NCBI GenBank assembly: GCA_023263845.1
Contig: JALQUH010000052.1
Span: 1-33,988, forward strand
DNA: 33,988 bases
Direction of reading: 5' to 3'
Source: Candidatus Nanopelagicales bacterium
GTDB lineage: Bacteria; Actinomycetota; Actinomycetes; S36-B12
This document shows, in pieces, positions 19,148-29,210 of this stretch (position 1 is the first letter of the stretch; each line of letters opens with the position of its first letter). The position numbers were made by a program, and so were the translations under genes. Under the pieces are notes generated by a model that was given only the letters and a program-made list of their open reading frames with translations, searched no databases and was not told the DNA's origin.

Positions 19148-19945
19148 CTAATAGGGACGCAGCCCCAGCGATTCTTCCATGGCCGAGAAGATTCCCGGGG
19201 CTGCGGCTAGGGCCATACCCCCATCCGGCCAGGCACCGACAGCACCCCGGATCCGGGCACCGGCCTCCTCAGCGATGAGGGCGCCGGCGGCGACGTCCCA
19301 GGGGTTCAGTCCGGTCTCGTAATACGCATCGAGTTGCCCATCGCCCACGAGGCACAGATCAAGCGCTGCAGACCCCAGGCGGCGGATATCACGCACGCGC
19401 GGCAGAAGGTCCGCGACGATCGTGGCTTGCCGTGCCCTTCCCTCGCTGGCGTATCCAAACCCGGTCGCTACCAGGGACATGCCGAGATCGTTCACTGCGG
19501 AGGCGGCGAGCGGGCGGACACCCTCGGCGGTTGCGCATGTCGCACCGGATCCGCGCACTGCGGCGTACCGGCGTCCAAGGGCGGGTACGTCAACCACCCC
19601 GACGCATACGGCACCGTCGACCTCGGCCGCGATGCTTACCGACCACAGGGGCAGGCCATAGAGGTAGTTGACCGTCCCATCGAGGGGATCGACGATCCAT
19701 CTCACATTCGTCTTCGTGGGGCGGTTGGCCCCCTCTTCGCCCAGGACACCATCGTGGGGTCGCGCTTCGGACAGCATCGTCACGATCAAGGTCTCGGCGC
19801 GCTTGTCCATTTCGGTCACCGCGTCCGTGGGCGAACTCTTCGCCTGCGCGTGGAGGATCACGGGCCGCTCCCGCAGAAGCAGGGCGCCGGCCGCCTCGGC
19901 GACGGCCTGGGCGATGGAGAACAGCTCGGAGTCGGCCGACTTCAC
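19148..19945 (-). CDS. Inositol monophosphatase family protein (SuhB-like)
   Basis: GEEGANRPTKTNVRWIVDPLDGTVNYLYGLPLWSVSIA and GLNPWDVAAGALIAEEAGARI. Confidence 0.92.
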   Translation of the reverse strand: MKSADSELFSIAQAVAEAAGALLLRERPVILHAQAKSSPTDAVTEMDKRAETLIVTMLSEARPHDGVLGEEGANRPTKTNVRWIVDPLDGTVNYLYGLPLWSVSIAAEVDGAVCVGVVDVPALGRRYAAVRGSGATCATAEGVRPLAASAVNDLGMSLVATGFGYASEGRARQATIVADLLPRVRDIRRLGSAALDLCLVGDGQLDAYYETGLNPWDVAAGALIAEEAGARIRGAVGAWPDGGMALAAAPGIFSAMEESLGLRPY

Positions 19946-19973
19946 CTGGCCACTGTGCCACTAGCCTTCGCCC

Positions 19974-21200
19974 GTGCGCTTTGTGGGTCCTTACGCGGAC
20001 ATCCTGAGGATTCCGGGCGCGGCATCGTTCAGCGCGGCGGCGTTCATCGCTCGGCTGCCCATTGCCATGGTCGGCCTGGGAATCGTCCTCATGGTCAGTG
20101 CCGTTCGCGGCTCGTACGCCGAGGCGGGGGCCATCGCTGCCGCCTACACCGTGAGTAGTGCCGTCGTGAGCCCCCTGGGCTCGCGTGCGATCGACCGGTG
20201 GGGACAACGCAGGGTGGTCCGGATTCTCGTCGTCGTTCACGCCAGTGCACTGGCGCTGCTCGCGCTGCTGACATCGGCCGGGTGGCCATTCGCGGCGCTT
20301 CTCGCGATGGCCGTCATCGGTGGCGCCACCCAACCGGCGACGGGCGCGTTGGTCCGTGCCCGCTGGGCGAATCTGCTGGCCGACGATCATCGACTGGGCA
20401 CGGCATTCGCCTTCGAAAGTCTGCTCGACGAACTCATCTTCGTCGTGGGCCCACCCCTCGCCACCATCCTCGCGGCGGCGGTCGCAGCACCGGCCCCCGT
20501 CTATGCCGCCGCGCTCCTGGTCACTGTCGGTTCGACTCTTCTTGTCGTGCAGCGACGAAGTGAACCCGAGCCGGTGGTTGCGGTTGAGCACGCTGATGTT
20601 CGCCCCTTGCGCAGGCCCGGAATGCCGATCGTGCTGTTCTGCCTGCTCGCCATAGGTGGAGTTTTCGGCTCCGTCGATGTCGCCACGGTTGCCGCTGCCG
20701 ACGCGGCGGACGCGCGTATCGCAGCGGGGCTCATCCTCGGGGGCTACGCCGCCGGTTCGATGGTCGCGGCGTTATATGTCGGAAGTCGCAGCGCTGGGCG
20801 CGGAGGCGGGTACCTGCCTCGCCTCCTTGCCATCGCGGGATTGTTCCTCGGGCTCGTGTCCCTGCCGCTCGCCCTGGCGCCCAACCTCGTGATCCTCGGT
20901 GTGGCCGTCTTCGTCGCCGGGCTGGCGGTCTCGCCCGTGCTCATCGCCTGCTTCACCCTGGTGGAAAGGTTGGTTCCCGCACGTCAACTCACTGAAGGCT
21001 TGACCTGGGCCATTTCTGCGATCGGGCTGGGGGTGGCTGCGGCCGCCAGCCTCACCGGCTGGTGGGTGGATGCAGTCGGCAGCGGCACGGCCTTTTGGCT
21101 GACAGCAGGCGCTGGGGCGGCGGTTGCGATTGGTGCCCTGGTTGGGTTCCCGGCGTTGCGTCGCGGGGTATCCCCCCCAAGCGGACCCGACGTCAGATAG
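19974..21200 (+). CDS. MFS transporter
   Basis: About 12 hydrophobic helices; GSRAIDRWGQRRVVR loop typical of MFS; GTG start. Confidence 0.85.
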   Translation: MRFVGPYADILRIPGAASFSAAAFIARLPIAMVGLGIVLMVSAVRGSYAEAGAIAAAYTVSSAVVSPLGSRAIDRWGQRRVVRILVVVHASALALLALLTSAGWPFAALLAMAVIGGATQPATGALVRARWANLLADDHRLGTAFAFESLLDELIFVVGPPLATILAAAVAAPAPVYAAALLVTVGSTLLVVQRRSEPEPVVAVEHADVRPLRRPGMPIVLFCLLAIGGVFGSVDVATVAAADAADARIAAGLILGGYAAGSMVAALYVGSRSAGRGGGYLPRLLAIAGLFLGLVSLPLALAPNLVILGVAVFVAGLAVSPVLIACFTLVERLVPARQLTEGLTWAISAIGLGVAAAASLTGWWVDAVGSGTAFWLTAGAGAAVAIGALVGFPALRRGVSPPSGPDVR

Positions 21201-21230
21201 CGTCTGGGGGGCATCGCAGGAGGGGAGAGA

Positions 21231-21932
21231 GTGCTGGACACGCTCACGCCGCGCGAAATTCAAGCGCGCATCCGAACGGGGGCCACTCCGCAGGAGCTGG
21301 CCGACGAGTCCGGCATGCCCCTTCCCGCCGTTGAACGGTATGCCGGTCCCCCGTTGGCCGAGCGTGCCTGGACCGTTGAGCGCGCCCAGGAGGCGGTGAT
21401 TCGGCCGGGTGAACGCAGCCTGTCTGCCGTTATGGGCGCGGAGGCCACGGCCCGCGGCGCCGGACCCGACGACATCGCGTGGGATGCCTGGCGGCGTCCA
21501 GATGGCCGTTGGGCTGTTGTCGCCACATTCGACGCCGATGGTTCGAGTCGGCGGGCGACGTGGATCTTCGATCCACGATCGAAGGCCGTCGTTGCCGACG
21601 ACGCGGAGGCCTCCCGGCTGGCCACCGAGGACGTTGTCATCCCGATGCGCTCAAGCCGCCGCCATCACACAGAGATCATCCCGACCACATCGACGTCACG
21701 CGCGCAAGAGGTCGATGTCGAGGTAGTCGCTGCGAAGACAGCGGCTGACAACGGCGAAGCCGTTGCGGAGGTCATCGAGATCAGCGACGCCGGATCAGAT
21801 GACGAGGCGGCCGACCACATTCAACAGGCGCTCGACGTCCCGGCGGAGTCGACCCGAAAGTCCAAGCGAGGCCGACGCGCCAGCGTTCCTAGTTGGGACG
21901 AGATCCTTTTCGGTTCACAGTCCGAGGACTGA
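21231..21932 (+). CDS. sepH: SepH-like cell-division regulator (DUF3071 family)
   Basis: N-terminal LTPREIQARIRTGATPQELADESGMPLPAVERYAGPPLAER DUF3071 helix-turn-helix; C-terminal RGRRASVPSWDEILFGS motif; GTG start. Confidence 0.88.
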   Translation: MLDTLTPREIQARIRTGATPQELADESGMPLPAVERYAGPPLAERAWTVERAQEAVIRPGERSLSAVMGAEATARGAGPDDIAWDAWRRPDGRWAVVATFDADGSSRRATWIFDPRSKAVVADDAEASRLATEDVVIPMRSSRRHHTEIIPTTSTSRAQEVDVEVVAAKTAADNGEAVAEVIEISDAGSDDEAADHIQQALDVPAESTRKSKRGRRASVPSWDEILFGSQSED

Positions 21933-21977
21933 AAGTCACCGGGCCGACGCCACGCCATTCGCGGTTGGCCTTCGGCG

Positions 21978-22616
21978 TCAGGCGAAGGGCAGGGGGTCAG
22001 GCGAAACGTGCTGTCGGCCGGCCTGCCGCGCCGTGATGCCGCGACGATGGTGCTGGCGACACAGCACCTCGTAGGCGATCTCTCCGGTCCCCACATCTCC
22101 AACAACTACCTGATCGCCTTCGCGTTGAATCTCGCCGCCAATAGTCCGTGCCTGGTGTGTCGCACGACGCCCGCACCAGCACAGGGACGCCACCTGCAGA
22201 ACCTCGACGCGGTCAGCAAGTTCGATCAGTCGCGCTGACCCCGGGAAGAGCTTGGTGCGGAAGTCCGTTGCGATCCCAAAGGCAAATACGTCGATGCTGA
22301 GATCATCGACGATGACGGCGAGCTGATCGATCTGTTCCGGCGTATAGAACTGCACCTCGTCACAGATGACGTAATCGACACGATGACCCTGGGACAGCAG
22401 GTCGACGACGATACGGCGAATATCCACCTCGGCATGGACCTCCATTGCCGCCTTCGCGAGCCCCAGACGACTGGATAGCGTTGAACTCCCAGCTCGGTCG
22501 AGTTGGGTCAGGATGAGTCCGGATCGCCCGCGGGATGCGTGGTTGTGGTCGGTCTGCAGTGCCAGCGTTGACTTGCCACAGTCCATCGTGCCGGAGAAGA
22601 AAATCAGTTCAGCCAC
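21978..22616 (-). CDS. tdk: Thymidine kinase
   Basis: FFSGTMDCGKSTLALQTDHN P-loop; VDYVICDEVQFYTPEQIDQL; zinc ligands LCWCG...LCRQH. GTG start. Confidence 0.95.
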   Translation of the reverse strand: MAELIFFSGTMDCGKSTLALQTDHNHASRGRSGLILTQLDRAGSSTLSSRLGLAKAAMEVHAEVDIRRIVVDLLSQGHRVDYVICDEVQFYTPEQIDQLAVIVDDLSIDVFAFGIATDFRTKLFPGSARLIELADRVEVLQVASLCWCGRRATHQARTIGGEIQREGDQVVVGDVGTGEIAYEVLCRQHHRRGITARQAGRQHVSPDPLPFA

Positions 22617-23745
22617 GGTCCGATCCTCCCCTGGCCGCCAACAGTGGAATCATCAGGTCCTCCTCGGTGAGGGATCCATGCTGGCCCAGCAGCGATGACA
22701 CCGCCCGGTCGACCTGATCGCTGACGAGGGCGACGTCATCCCTGGCCAGTGCCAGCACGTCACCAATCCGCTCATCATGGTCACCGATGACCTCGCCGAA
22801 GAGCCCCGCGGCCATCGCTTCGTCGCGCGTCAACACCCAGGCAGCATCTCCAAGGGCGGCTCGCCACGCCTCCGCCACATCGTTCGCCGCTCCGGTCCGC
22901 GCGTACACGTGTCGCATCCGCGGCTCGCCGGCAATGAAGCGCGTCCCGTGTCGAAATCGCGGATCGGCATCGATGTTGATTCGCTTCTCGCAGTCGATCA
23001 TGCCGTGGTCCGCCGTCACGACCAGGAGGTGATCCTCCGGGAGTACGTCGAGTATTCGTCCTACGAGATGATCAACATTCCGTAGTTCCTCGCGCCAGGC
23101 CTCCGACCGCACACCGTGCACGTGACCGGTTCGATCGAGGTCGGCCCAGTAGGCGTAGGTGAGCGAAGGACGTTTCTGGGCTGCGGCCGCGACTTCTGCC
23201 ACACGCTCGCCGAAACTATCCGCACCGCGGTAGTCCCCCCCACGCAGCACCGCACGCGTCAGGCCACTGTGCTCGTACGGCCGGGGTGAAACGGACGAGA
23301 CCGCCAGGCCATGACGCTCGGCCCGTTCCAAGAGGGTCGGCTCGGGCTGAACGGCCAGCGGGTGCGGCTCATCACGCCAGGTCAGCGGATGGAGCACATG
23401 TCCGCTGTCGGGCAGGAAGAAGGCGGCCCCCACGATGCCGTGCTCCCCCGGGGCCATCCCGGTCCCGAGACTGGCCAACGACGTCGGAGTTGTGGTGGGG
23501 AAGGTCGCATGCAGCGGACCACCCGCCAGCGAGGCGAGGCTCGGCGCGATCTCGGCGTGAGCCTCCAGAGCACCCCAGCCGAGACCATCCACAAGGAGCA
23601 CTGTCACGCCGTGGGGTTCGGCTAGGTGCTCCCGCAACCCCAGCGAATCGGCGACGCCCGGCATTCCCAACGCCGCGGCCGCGCTCGGCATGACTTCCGC
23701 GAGTGTGCCGTGACCGTACGGCGGGACGTGGGGTAACGACGTCAT
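22609..23745 (-). CDS. Alkaline-phosphatase superfamily / nucleotide pyrophosphatase-phosphodiesterase-like protein
   Basis: VTVLLVDGLGWGALEAH; FPTTTPTSLASLGTGMAPGEHGIVG; LVVTADHGMID. Confidence 0.9.
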   Translation of the reverse strand: MTSLPHVPPYGHGTLAEVMPSAAAALGMPGVADSLGLREHLAEPHGVTVLLVDGLGWGALEAHAEIAPSLASLAGGPLHATFPTTTPTSLASLGTGMAPGEHGIVGAAFFLPDSGHVLHPLTWRDEPHPLAVQPEPTLLERAERHGLAVSSVSPRPYEHSGLTRAVLRGGDYRGADSFGERVAEVAAAAQKRPSLTYAYWADLDRTGHVHGVRSEAWREELRNVDHLVGRILDVLPEDHLLVVTADHGMIDCEKRINIDADPRFRHGTRFIAGEPRMRHVYARTGAANDVAEAWRAALGDAAWVLTRDEAMAAGLFGEVIGDHDERIGDVLALARDDVALVSDQVDRAVSSLLGQHGSLTEEDLMIPLLAARGGSDRG

Positions 23746-24329
23746 CGCAACCGCGCGGCCGTCGCCTCCGAGAGAGCCGCGGCAAATGCCAGCGTGCGGG
23801 CAACGACGTCTGGTCCGTCTGCCGCCTCAGACACCCGTAGGGACAGATCGTCATTGCTAGCCGTCCCGGTATAGCCGTGGTCTGCCTCACACTGCGGATC
23901 AGTACAGCCAGCCGGTTCCATGTCGATACGGGAGACCGCACCCCAACCGATCGTGAGAACGACCTCGCGCATCGGACCGCCCGTCTTGTGCCGCGCCGGG
24001 TTGGCCACGACACGGGTCACCACGACGGAATCGACCTTTTCCAGTCGCACTGCCTCGGTGGACGCCGACGCGTAGGGATGCGGGCACGATTCGTCGGGCC
24101 CATGCTCATCGGTGTGCCCGACGATGAGGCGTGTCGGGCTCAGTACGAGGACCGTCACGTGTCGCCGCAATTCATCTCGATCGAAGGTGGCCTCATGGTG
24201 AACCACATACGCCACGAGGGGCTCCCCAGCCAGAGCCGTGTCAAGGGCGTCCGCTACCAGCGCGGGGTAGTAGCCGCTTCGCTCGATGTCCGTGCGCAGG
24301 CGCCCATGCATCGTGGAGGCATCGGTCAT
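23742..24329 (-). CDS. DUF5998 family protein
   Basis: LRTDIERSGYYPALVADALDTALAGEPLVAYVVHHEATFDRDELRRHVTVLVLSPTRLIVGHTDEH; neighbour of the alkaline-phosphatase-family gene. Confidence 0.78.
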   Translation of the reverse strand: MTDASTMHGRLRTDIERSGYYPALVADALDTALAGEPLVAYVVHHEATFDRDELRRHVTVLVLSPTRLIVGHTDEHGPDESCPHPYASASTEAVRLEKVDSVVVTRVVANPARHKTGGPMREVVLTIGWGAVSRIDMEPAGCTDPQCEADHGYTGTASNDDLSLRVSEAADGPDVVARTLAFAAALSEATAARLR

Positions 24330-24871
24330 TGCGACATCTTCGCATCCGGCGCCCTGTAGAGATCCATCACCAGCCGGACGACGCCATCCTCGTAACGCCG
24401 CCTCAGGGGCAGTCCGCGGTGGGCGAACACAGTCATCATGCGCCCATTCTGCGGCAGGACCTCCGCCACGACTTGCGAAATGCCCCGATCCAGCGCTGCA
24501 TCCACAAGACGCTGGAGCAAGGCACTGCCGATGCCACGCCCCTGACGGTCATCGCGCACCAGGAACGCCACCTCGGCACAGTTCTCGTCCAGGCGGTCGA
24601 ACCGACCTACTCCAACGATCTCGCCGCCATCGAGCGCGATCAGTGCCACGCGGTCGTGGTAGTCAACGCGCGTTAGGCGGCGCACATCCGCCTCGGACAA
24701 CTCCGGGTGCGGCGCGAAATACCGCAGGTAGATGGAGGCATCCGAGAGGGCGCCGTGGAAGGCCTGCAAGGCCGGGGCGTCGTCCGGGGAAATGGGACGG
24801 ATGCCCACGTCCAGCCCATCTCGTAGATGGTCTTCCGTCACCCATGACGCTGGATACTGCGGATCGGGCAC
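24326..24871 (-). CDS. GNAT-family N-acetyltransferase (stand-alone)
   Basis: GIRPISPDDAPALQAFH...YLRYFAPHPELSEADVRRLTRVDYHDRVALIAL...EVAFLVRDDRQGRGIGSALLQRLVDAA. Confidence 0.9.
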   Translation of the reverse strand: MPDPQYPASWVTEDHLRDGLDVGIRPISPDDAPALQAFHGALSDASIYLRYFAPHPELSEADVRRLTRVDYHDRVALIALDGGEIVGVGRFDRLDENCAEVAFLVRDDRQGRGIGSALLQRLVDAALDRGISQVVAEVLPQNGRMMTVFAHRGLPLRRRYEDGVVRLVMDLYRAPDAKMSQ

Positions 24872-24912
24872 AGGATTACGCTATCGCCTCCCCAACCGCT
24901 AGCGTCGTACGC

Positions 24913-25818
24913 GTGAAAAACGCGATCAAGCTGTCCCCAGAGGTGAATCAGGCGCTGCAGGATGGAACCCCTGTCGTTGCGCTCGAATCCACGATCGTCA
25001 GCCACGGTCTCCCCCGCCCCGAGAATCTCCGAGTGGCTCGCGCGGTGGAGGAGACCATCCGAACTCGTGGGGCGGTCCCGGCGACCATTGCTGTCATCCG
25101 GGGCACGGTGACCGTCGGTCTCGACGACGATGATCTGGAGTTCATTGCCCAGGACGACGACGTCATCAAAGTAAGTGTTCGAGATCTGGGCAGTGTTGTA
25201 GGGCTCCGCCGGTCCGGGGCCACCACTGTTGCCTCGACGTCTCACATCGCTGCGCGCGTGGGCATAGGGGTATTCGCCACGGGAGGTCTCGGTGGCGTCC
25301 ACCGAGAGGCGCGCGATACATGGGATGAATCGGCCGACCTCGACACCCTTTCGGTTGAACCCATGGTCGTCGTGTGCTCTGGCGTCAAGTCCATTCTCGA
25401 CGTACCAGCCACCCTTGAGCGTTTGGAATCGCTCAATGTCGGGGTCGTGGGCTTCGGGACCGCACAGTTCCCCGGTTTCTACCTCACGGACTCCGGAGTG
25501 AGCCTCGATTGGCGCGTCGACACCCCCGAGGAGGTCGCCGACATCATGCGTGCTCGTCGCGACCTCGGTATCCGAGGATCACTCGTGGTCGCGAATCCCC
25601 TACCCGAGGACCGGCAACTCGACCCGGTCCTGCACGACCGCACCTTGGAGGAGGGCCTACAGCGCGCGCGCACCTCAGGAATACGCGGCAAGGAAGTCAC
25701 GCCGTTCCTTCTCGACTTCTTCCATCGGGCGACCGCAGGCGCCAGCCTTGCGGCCAATACCGAGATCATCCTGAGAAACGCTGACCTTGCGGCCCGGATA
25801 GCCGTCGCCGGTAGGTGA
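24913..25818 (+). CDS. psuG: Pseudouridine-5'-phosphate glycosidase
   Basis: VVALESTIVSHGLPRPENLRVARAVEETIR; FATGGLGGVHREARDTWDESADL; FYLTDSGVSLDWRVDTPEE; ANPLPED. GTG start at 24913. Confidence 0.94.
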   Translation: MKNAIKLSPEVNQALQDGTPVVALESTIVSHGLPRPENLRVARAVEETIRTRGAVPATIAVIRGTVTVGLDDDDLEFIAQDDDVIKVSVRDLGSVVGLRRSGATTVASTSHIAARVGIGVFATGGLGGVHREARDTWDESADLDTLSVEPMVVVCSGVKSILDVPATLERLESLNVGVVGFGTAQFPGFYLTDSGVSLDWRVDTPEEVADIMRARRDLGIRGSLVVANPLPEDRQLDPVLHDRTLEEGLQRARTSGIRGKEVTPFLLDFFHRATAGASLAANTEIILRNADLAARIAVAGR

Positions 25819-26717
25819 GCGTGTCGGATCGCACCGAGTCGGTCACCGTCATCGGGGACCTCATGATGGACCTGATCGTTCAGATTCCGCACCTGCCCGT
25901 GCCGGGGACAGACACGCAGGCCGAGATTGGCTACCACCTCGGCGGAGCGGCGGGCAATGTCGCCGCGTGGTTGGCTTCTTTGCAGATTCCCACCGCGATC
26001 CTGGGCCGAGTGGGATGTGATCCTTTCGGTGACGAGACGCTGCGCGCACTCGATTCGGCTGGCATCACGTTGCACGTCACGCGTGATCCTGACCGCAGCA
26101 CCGGAATCTGCATCTCTCTGGTGACCCCTGACGGTGAGCGAACGATGATGCCGGACCTTGGTGCCAACGCCGGCCTACGGCCCGAGCACTTGATTGAGCA
26201 GGCTTTGCCCACGGGTGGTCACGTACACATGTCTGGCTACTCGTTGCTCCACGATGAGACACGCATCACCGCACTCGGCGCACTCGATGTCGCTCGACAT
26301 CGGGACATGACGGTGAGCATCGACGCATCCTCCGTCGAGCCTCTTCGCGCGGCGGGACCGGCAACCTTCCTCGGCTGGATCGCCCCCTGCTCCATCCTGT
26401 TCGCAAACGCCGAAGAGGCGCTCACGTTGACCGGAAAGGACAACCCGGAAAGCGCGGCGCTGCAGCTGCGAGATTCGGCCGCCGTCGTCGTCGTCAAATT
26501 GGGCCCCGACGGCGCTCTCGTGGCTCATGGCCAGACGGTCACACACAAGCCCGCACTCCCTGTCGAATCCGACGTCCTCGACACCACCGGGGCCGGTGAC
26601 GCCTTCACGGCCGGATTCCTGCGGGGATGGATCCGACGCGAAGGCATTGATGCCGCCCTCGAATGGGGGCTCGACACGGCGGCACGGGCGGTCGCTTCCG
26701 TCGGCGCCCGGCCGTAG
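25815..26717 (+). CDS. psuK: PfkB-family carbohydrate kinase, likely pseudouridine kinase
   Basis: HLGGAAGNVAAWLASL, VLDTTGAGDAFTAGFLRGW (PfkB signature 2). GTGA overlap with psuG supports the functional assignment. Confidence 0.82.
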   Translation: MSVSDRTESVTVIGDLMMDLIVQIPHLPVPGTDTQAEIGYHLGGAAGNVAAWLASLQIPTAILGRVGCDPFGDETLRALDSAGITLHVTRDPDRSTGICISLVTPDGERTMMPDLGANAGLRPEHLIEQALPTGGHVHMSGYSLLHDETRITALGALDVARHRDMTVSIDASSVEPLRAAGPATFLGWIAPCSILFANAEEALTLTGKDNPESAALQLRDSAAVVVVKLGPDGALVAHGQTVTHKPALPVESDVLDTTGAGDAFTAGFLRGWIRREGIDAALEWGLDTAARAVASVGARP

Positions 26718-26759
26718 TCTCGTCTCCTACACCGTACGACGAATCAGGAGGCAGCACGA

Positions 26760-29210
26760 ATGGCGAAGCGGACCGGCAAGCCGGCGCCCGGTGCTGACCG
26801 AATCATCGATGTTGATGTCGACGGCGAGATGCGTAACTCGTTTCTCGAGTACGCGTACTCCGTTATCTACAGCCGGGCACTCCCCGACGCTCGGGACGGG
26901 CTGAAGCCGGTCCAACGCCGCATCCTGTTCCAGATGAGCGAGATGGGCCTTCGACCCGATCGTGGCCACGTGAAGAGTGCCCGTGTGGTGGGCGAAGTCA
27001 TGGGCCGCCTCCACCCTCATGGCGACAGTGCCATCTATGACGCCCTCGTCCGCATGGCACAGCCCTTCACCCTGCGTCTGCCCTTCGTGGACGGCCATGG
27101 CAATTTCGGTTCCCTCGATGACGGTCCGGCCGCGATGCGCTACACCGAATGCCGGTTGGCGGCTTCGGCCCTCGCCATGACCGCCGGGCTGGATGAGGAC
27201 GTCGTCGATCTGGTCCCAAACTACGACGGTCGGGAGCAGGAACCGCAGGTGCTGCCCGCCGGCTTTCCCGCCCTGCTGGTGAACGGCGCTTCCGGTATCG
27301 CCGTCGGAATGGCCACATCCATGGCCCCCCACAATCTCGGGGAGGTCGTAGCGGCAGCGCGACACCTTGTCCTCAATCCCGACGCCGACCTCGACGCCCT
27401 ACTGCGTTTCGTCCCCGGCCCCGACCTGCCCGGCGGTGGCCTCATCGTCGGACTCGATGGGGTGCGCGACGCCTATGCCACAGGCCGCGGCTCCTTCCGC
27501 ATGCGCGCCACGACGCGCATCGAGCAGGTAACGCCGCGGCGCCGCGGCATCGTCGTCACCGAACTGCCCTGGGGAATTGGACCGGAGCGCGTCATCGAGC
27601 GGATCAAGGACCTGGTGAGCACCAAGAAGCTCCAGGGCATCTCCGACATCGTCGATCTCACTGATGGCGAGCATGGCCTTCGCCTTGTGATCGAACTCGC
27701 GCCATCGGTGAACCCCGAGGCCATGCTTCTGCAGTTGCAGAAGATGACTCCGCTCGAGGAGAACTTCACCGTCAATGCCGTCGCCCTCGTCGACGGCCAA
27801 CCCCAGACCCTTGGTTTGCGCGAGCAACTTGAGGTCTTTGTCGAACATCGCAGGGAGGTCGTGCGCAGGCGCAGCTCCTACCGGCGAGAACGCGCTCGGC
27901 AACGCCTGCATCTCGTCGAGGGCTTGCTTATCGCGATCATCGCCATTGACGAGGTCATCGAAGTCATTCGCTCGAGTGACGACACCGGAATGGCCCGCGA
28001 GCGTCTCATGTCGATCTTCGATCTGTCGACCGACCAGGCGACATACATCCTGGACATGCCCTTGCGCCGGCTCACCAAGTTCTCGCGTATCGAGTTGGAA
28101 ACCGAACGCGACGAATTGGGATCGAGCATCGAGAGCCTGACCCGGATTCTGGACGACGACGACATCCTGCGCGGCGTCATCGCCGAGGAACTGCTCGCCG
28201 TGGCCGAAGAACATGCCACGCCCCGCCGAACCATCCTGCTCGAGGACTCGGGGACCGCCGTGAAGGCTGAGGATCTCGGCATGGAGATGCCAGACTCCCC
28301 CTGCCATGTCCTTCTCGCGGGGACCGGGCTCATTGCCCGGACTGCGTCCACGGAGCTGGGTGAGGGTGGTCCGCGCGGCAGCCACGACGTAGTGGTCGCC
28401 CACACCACATCGACCGGTCGCGGTGAGGTCGCGCTCATTTCCAGTCGGGGCCGCGCTGTACGCATTCCAGTCCATGACCTGCCCATATTGCCGACCACCG
28501 CCCATGCCCCATCCCTGGCTGGTGGCGCCCCGCTCGGCGCCTTCCTCGACCTTGATCCCGGTGAGCGTGTGATCGGCCTGCTCGAGGTGACCGATCCACC
28601 CGCCGTCGTGCTTCTGGGCACCGCAGCCGGCGTCGTCAAGCGCACTGCCGTGGAGGGTCCACCCACACGTACATCCTGGGACCTCATTGCCCTCGCCGAT
28701 GGCGATGAGGTGGTGGGGGCAGTCGAAGCCACCAACGAGGACGACATCGTCTTGGTGACCTCCGACGCGCAGGCCTTGCGATTCCCCGCCCACGCCGTGC
28801 GCGCTCAGGGCCGATCCGCCGCGGGGATGGCGGGGATTCGCCTGGCAGCCGGCGCCCGCGTCGTCTACTGCGGTGCCGTGCCCGGTGATGCCGCGGACCC
28901 CATTCTCGTGACCGTCACCGCGAGCGTCGATGCCCTACCCGGTACCTCGTCCGGCACGATCAAGATCAGTTCGTTGACCGACATACCGCTCAAGGGACGC
29001 GGCACCGGCGGCGTGCGCTGCCATAAGTTCCTGCGCGGCGAGGATCACGTGGCAGTCGCCTGGTCCGGTAGCGGACCGGTTCTTGCCGCGTCACCATCGG
29101 GCGCCCCGTTGGACATTCCCTTCAGTCGGAGCAAGCGGGACTCCTCGGGATTACCGGTACCCGGGGTCATCGCGGCCCTGTCCGGGCCTGTGCATATCGA
29201 GGCACCGTGA
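26760..29210 (+). CDS. parC: Type IIA DNA topoisomerase subunit A (ParC/topo IV-like)
   Basis: [53 protein letters not shown] active-site Tyr region; beta-pinwheel CTD without an obvious QRRGGKG GyrA box. Confidence 0.9.
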   Translation: MAKRTGKPAPGADRIIDVDVDGEMRNSFLEYAYSVIYSRALPDARDGLKPVQRRILFQMSEMGLRPDRGHVKSARVVGEVMGRLHPHGDSAIYDALVRMAQPFTLRLPFVDGHGNFGSLDDGPAAMRYTECRLAASALAMTAGLDEDVVDLVPNYDGREQEPQVLPAGFPALLVNGASGIAVGMATSMAPHNLGEVVAAARHLVLNPDADLDALLRFVPGPDLPGGGLIVGLDGVRDAYATGRGSFRMRATTRIEQVTPRRRGIVVTELPWGIGPERVIERIKDLVSTKKLQGISDIVDLTDGEHGLRLVIELAPSVNPEAMLLQLQKMTPLEENFTVNAVALVDGQPQTLGLREQLEVFVEHRREVVRRRSSYRRERARQRLHLVEGLLIAIIAIDEVIEVIRSSDDTGMARERLMSIFDLSTDQATYILDMPLRRLTKFSRIELETERDELGSSIESLTRILDDDDILRGVIAEELLAVAEEHATPRRTILLEDSGTAVKAEDLGMEMPDSPCHVLLAGTGLIARTASTELGEGGPRGSHDVVVAHTTSTGRGEVALISSRGRAVRIPVHDLPILPTTAHAPSLAGGAPLGAFLDLDPGERVIGLLEVTDPPAVVLLGTAAGVVKRTAVEGPPTRTSWDLIALADGDEVVGAVEATNEDDIVLVTSDAQALRFPAHAVRAQGRSAAGMAGIRLAAGARVVYCGAVPGDAADPILVTVTASVDALPGTSSGTIKISSLTDIPLKGRGTGGVRCHKFLRGEDHVAVAWSGSGPVLAASPSGAPLDIPFSRSKRDSSGLPVPGVIAALSGPVHIEAP

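Noticed and set aside
21944-21981. GACGCC...GGCGTC inverted repeat between sepH and tdk as a bidirectional terminator
   Set aside because: Short stem with a long loop and partly overlapping the tdk C-terminus; weak evidence.
27399-28793. 464-aa minus-strand ORF antisense to parC
   Set aside because: Low-complexity shadow translation of a well-supported topoisomerase gene.
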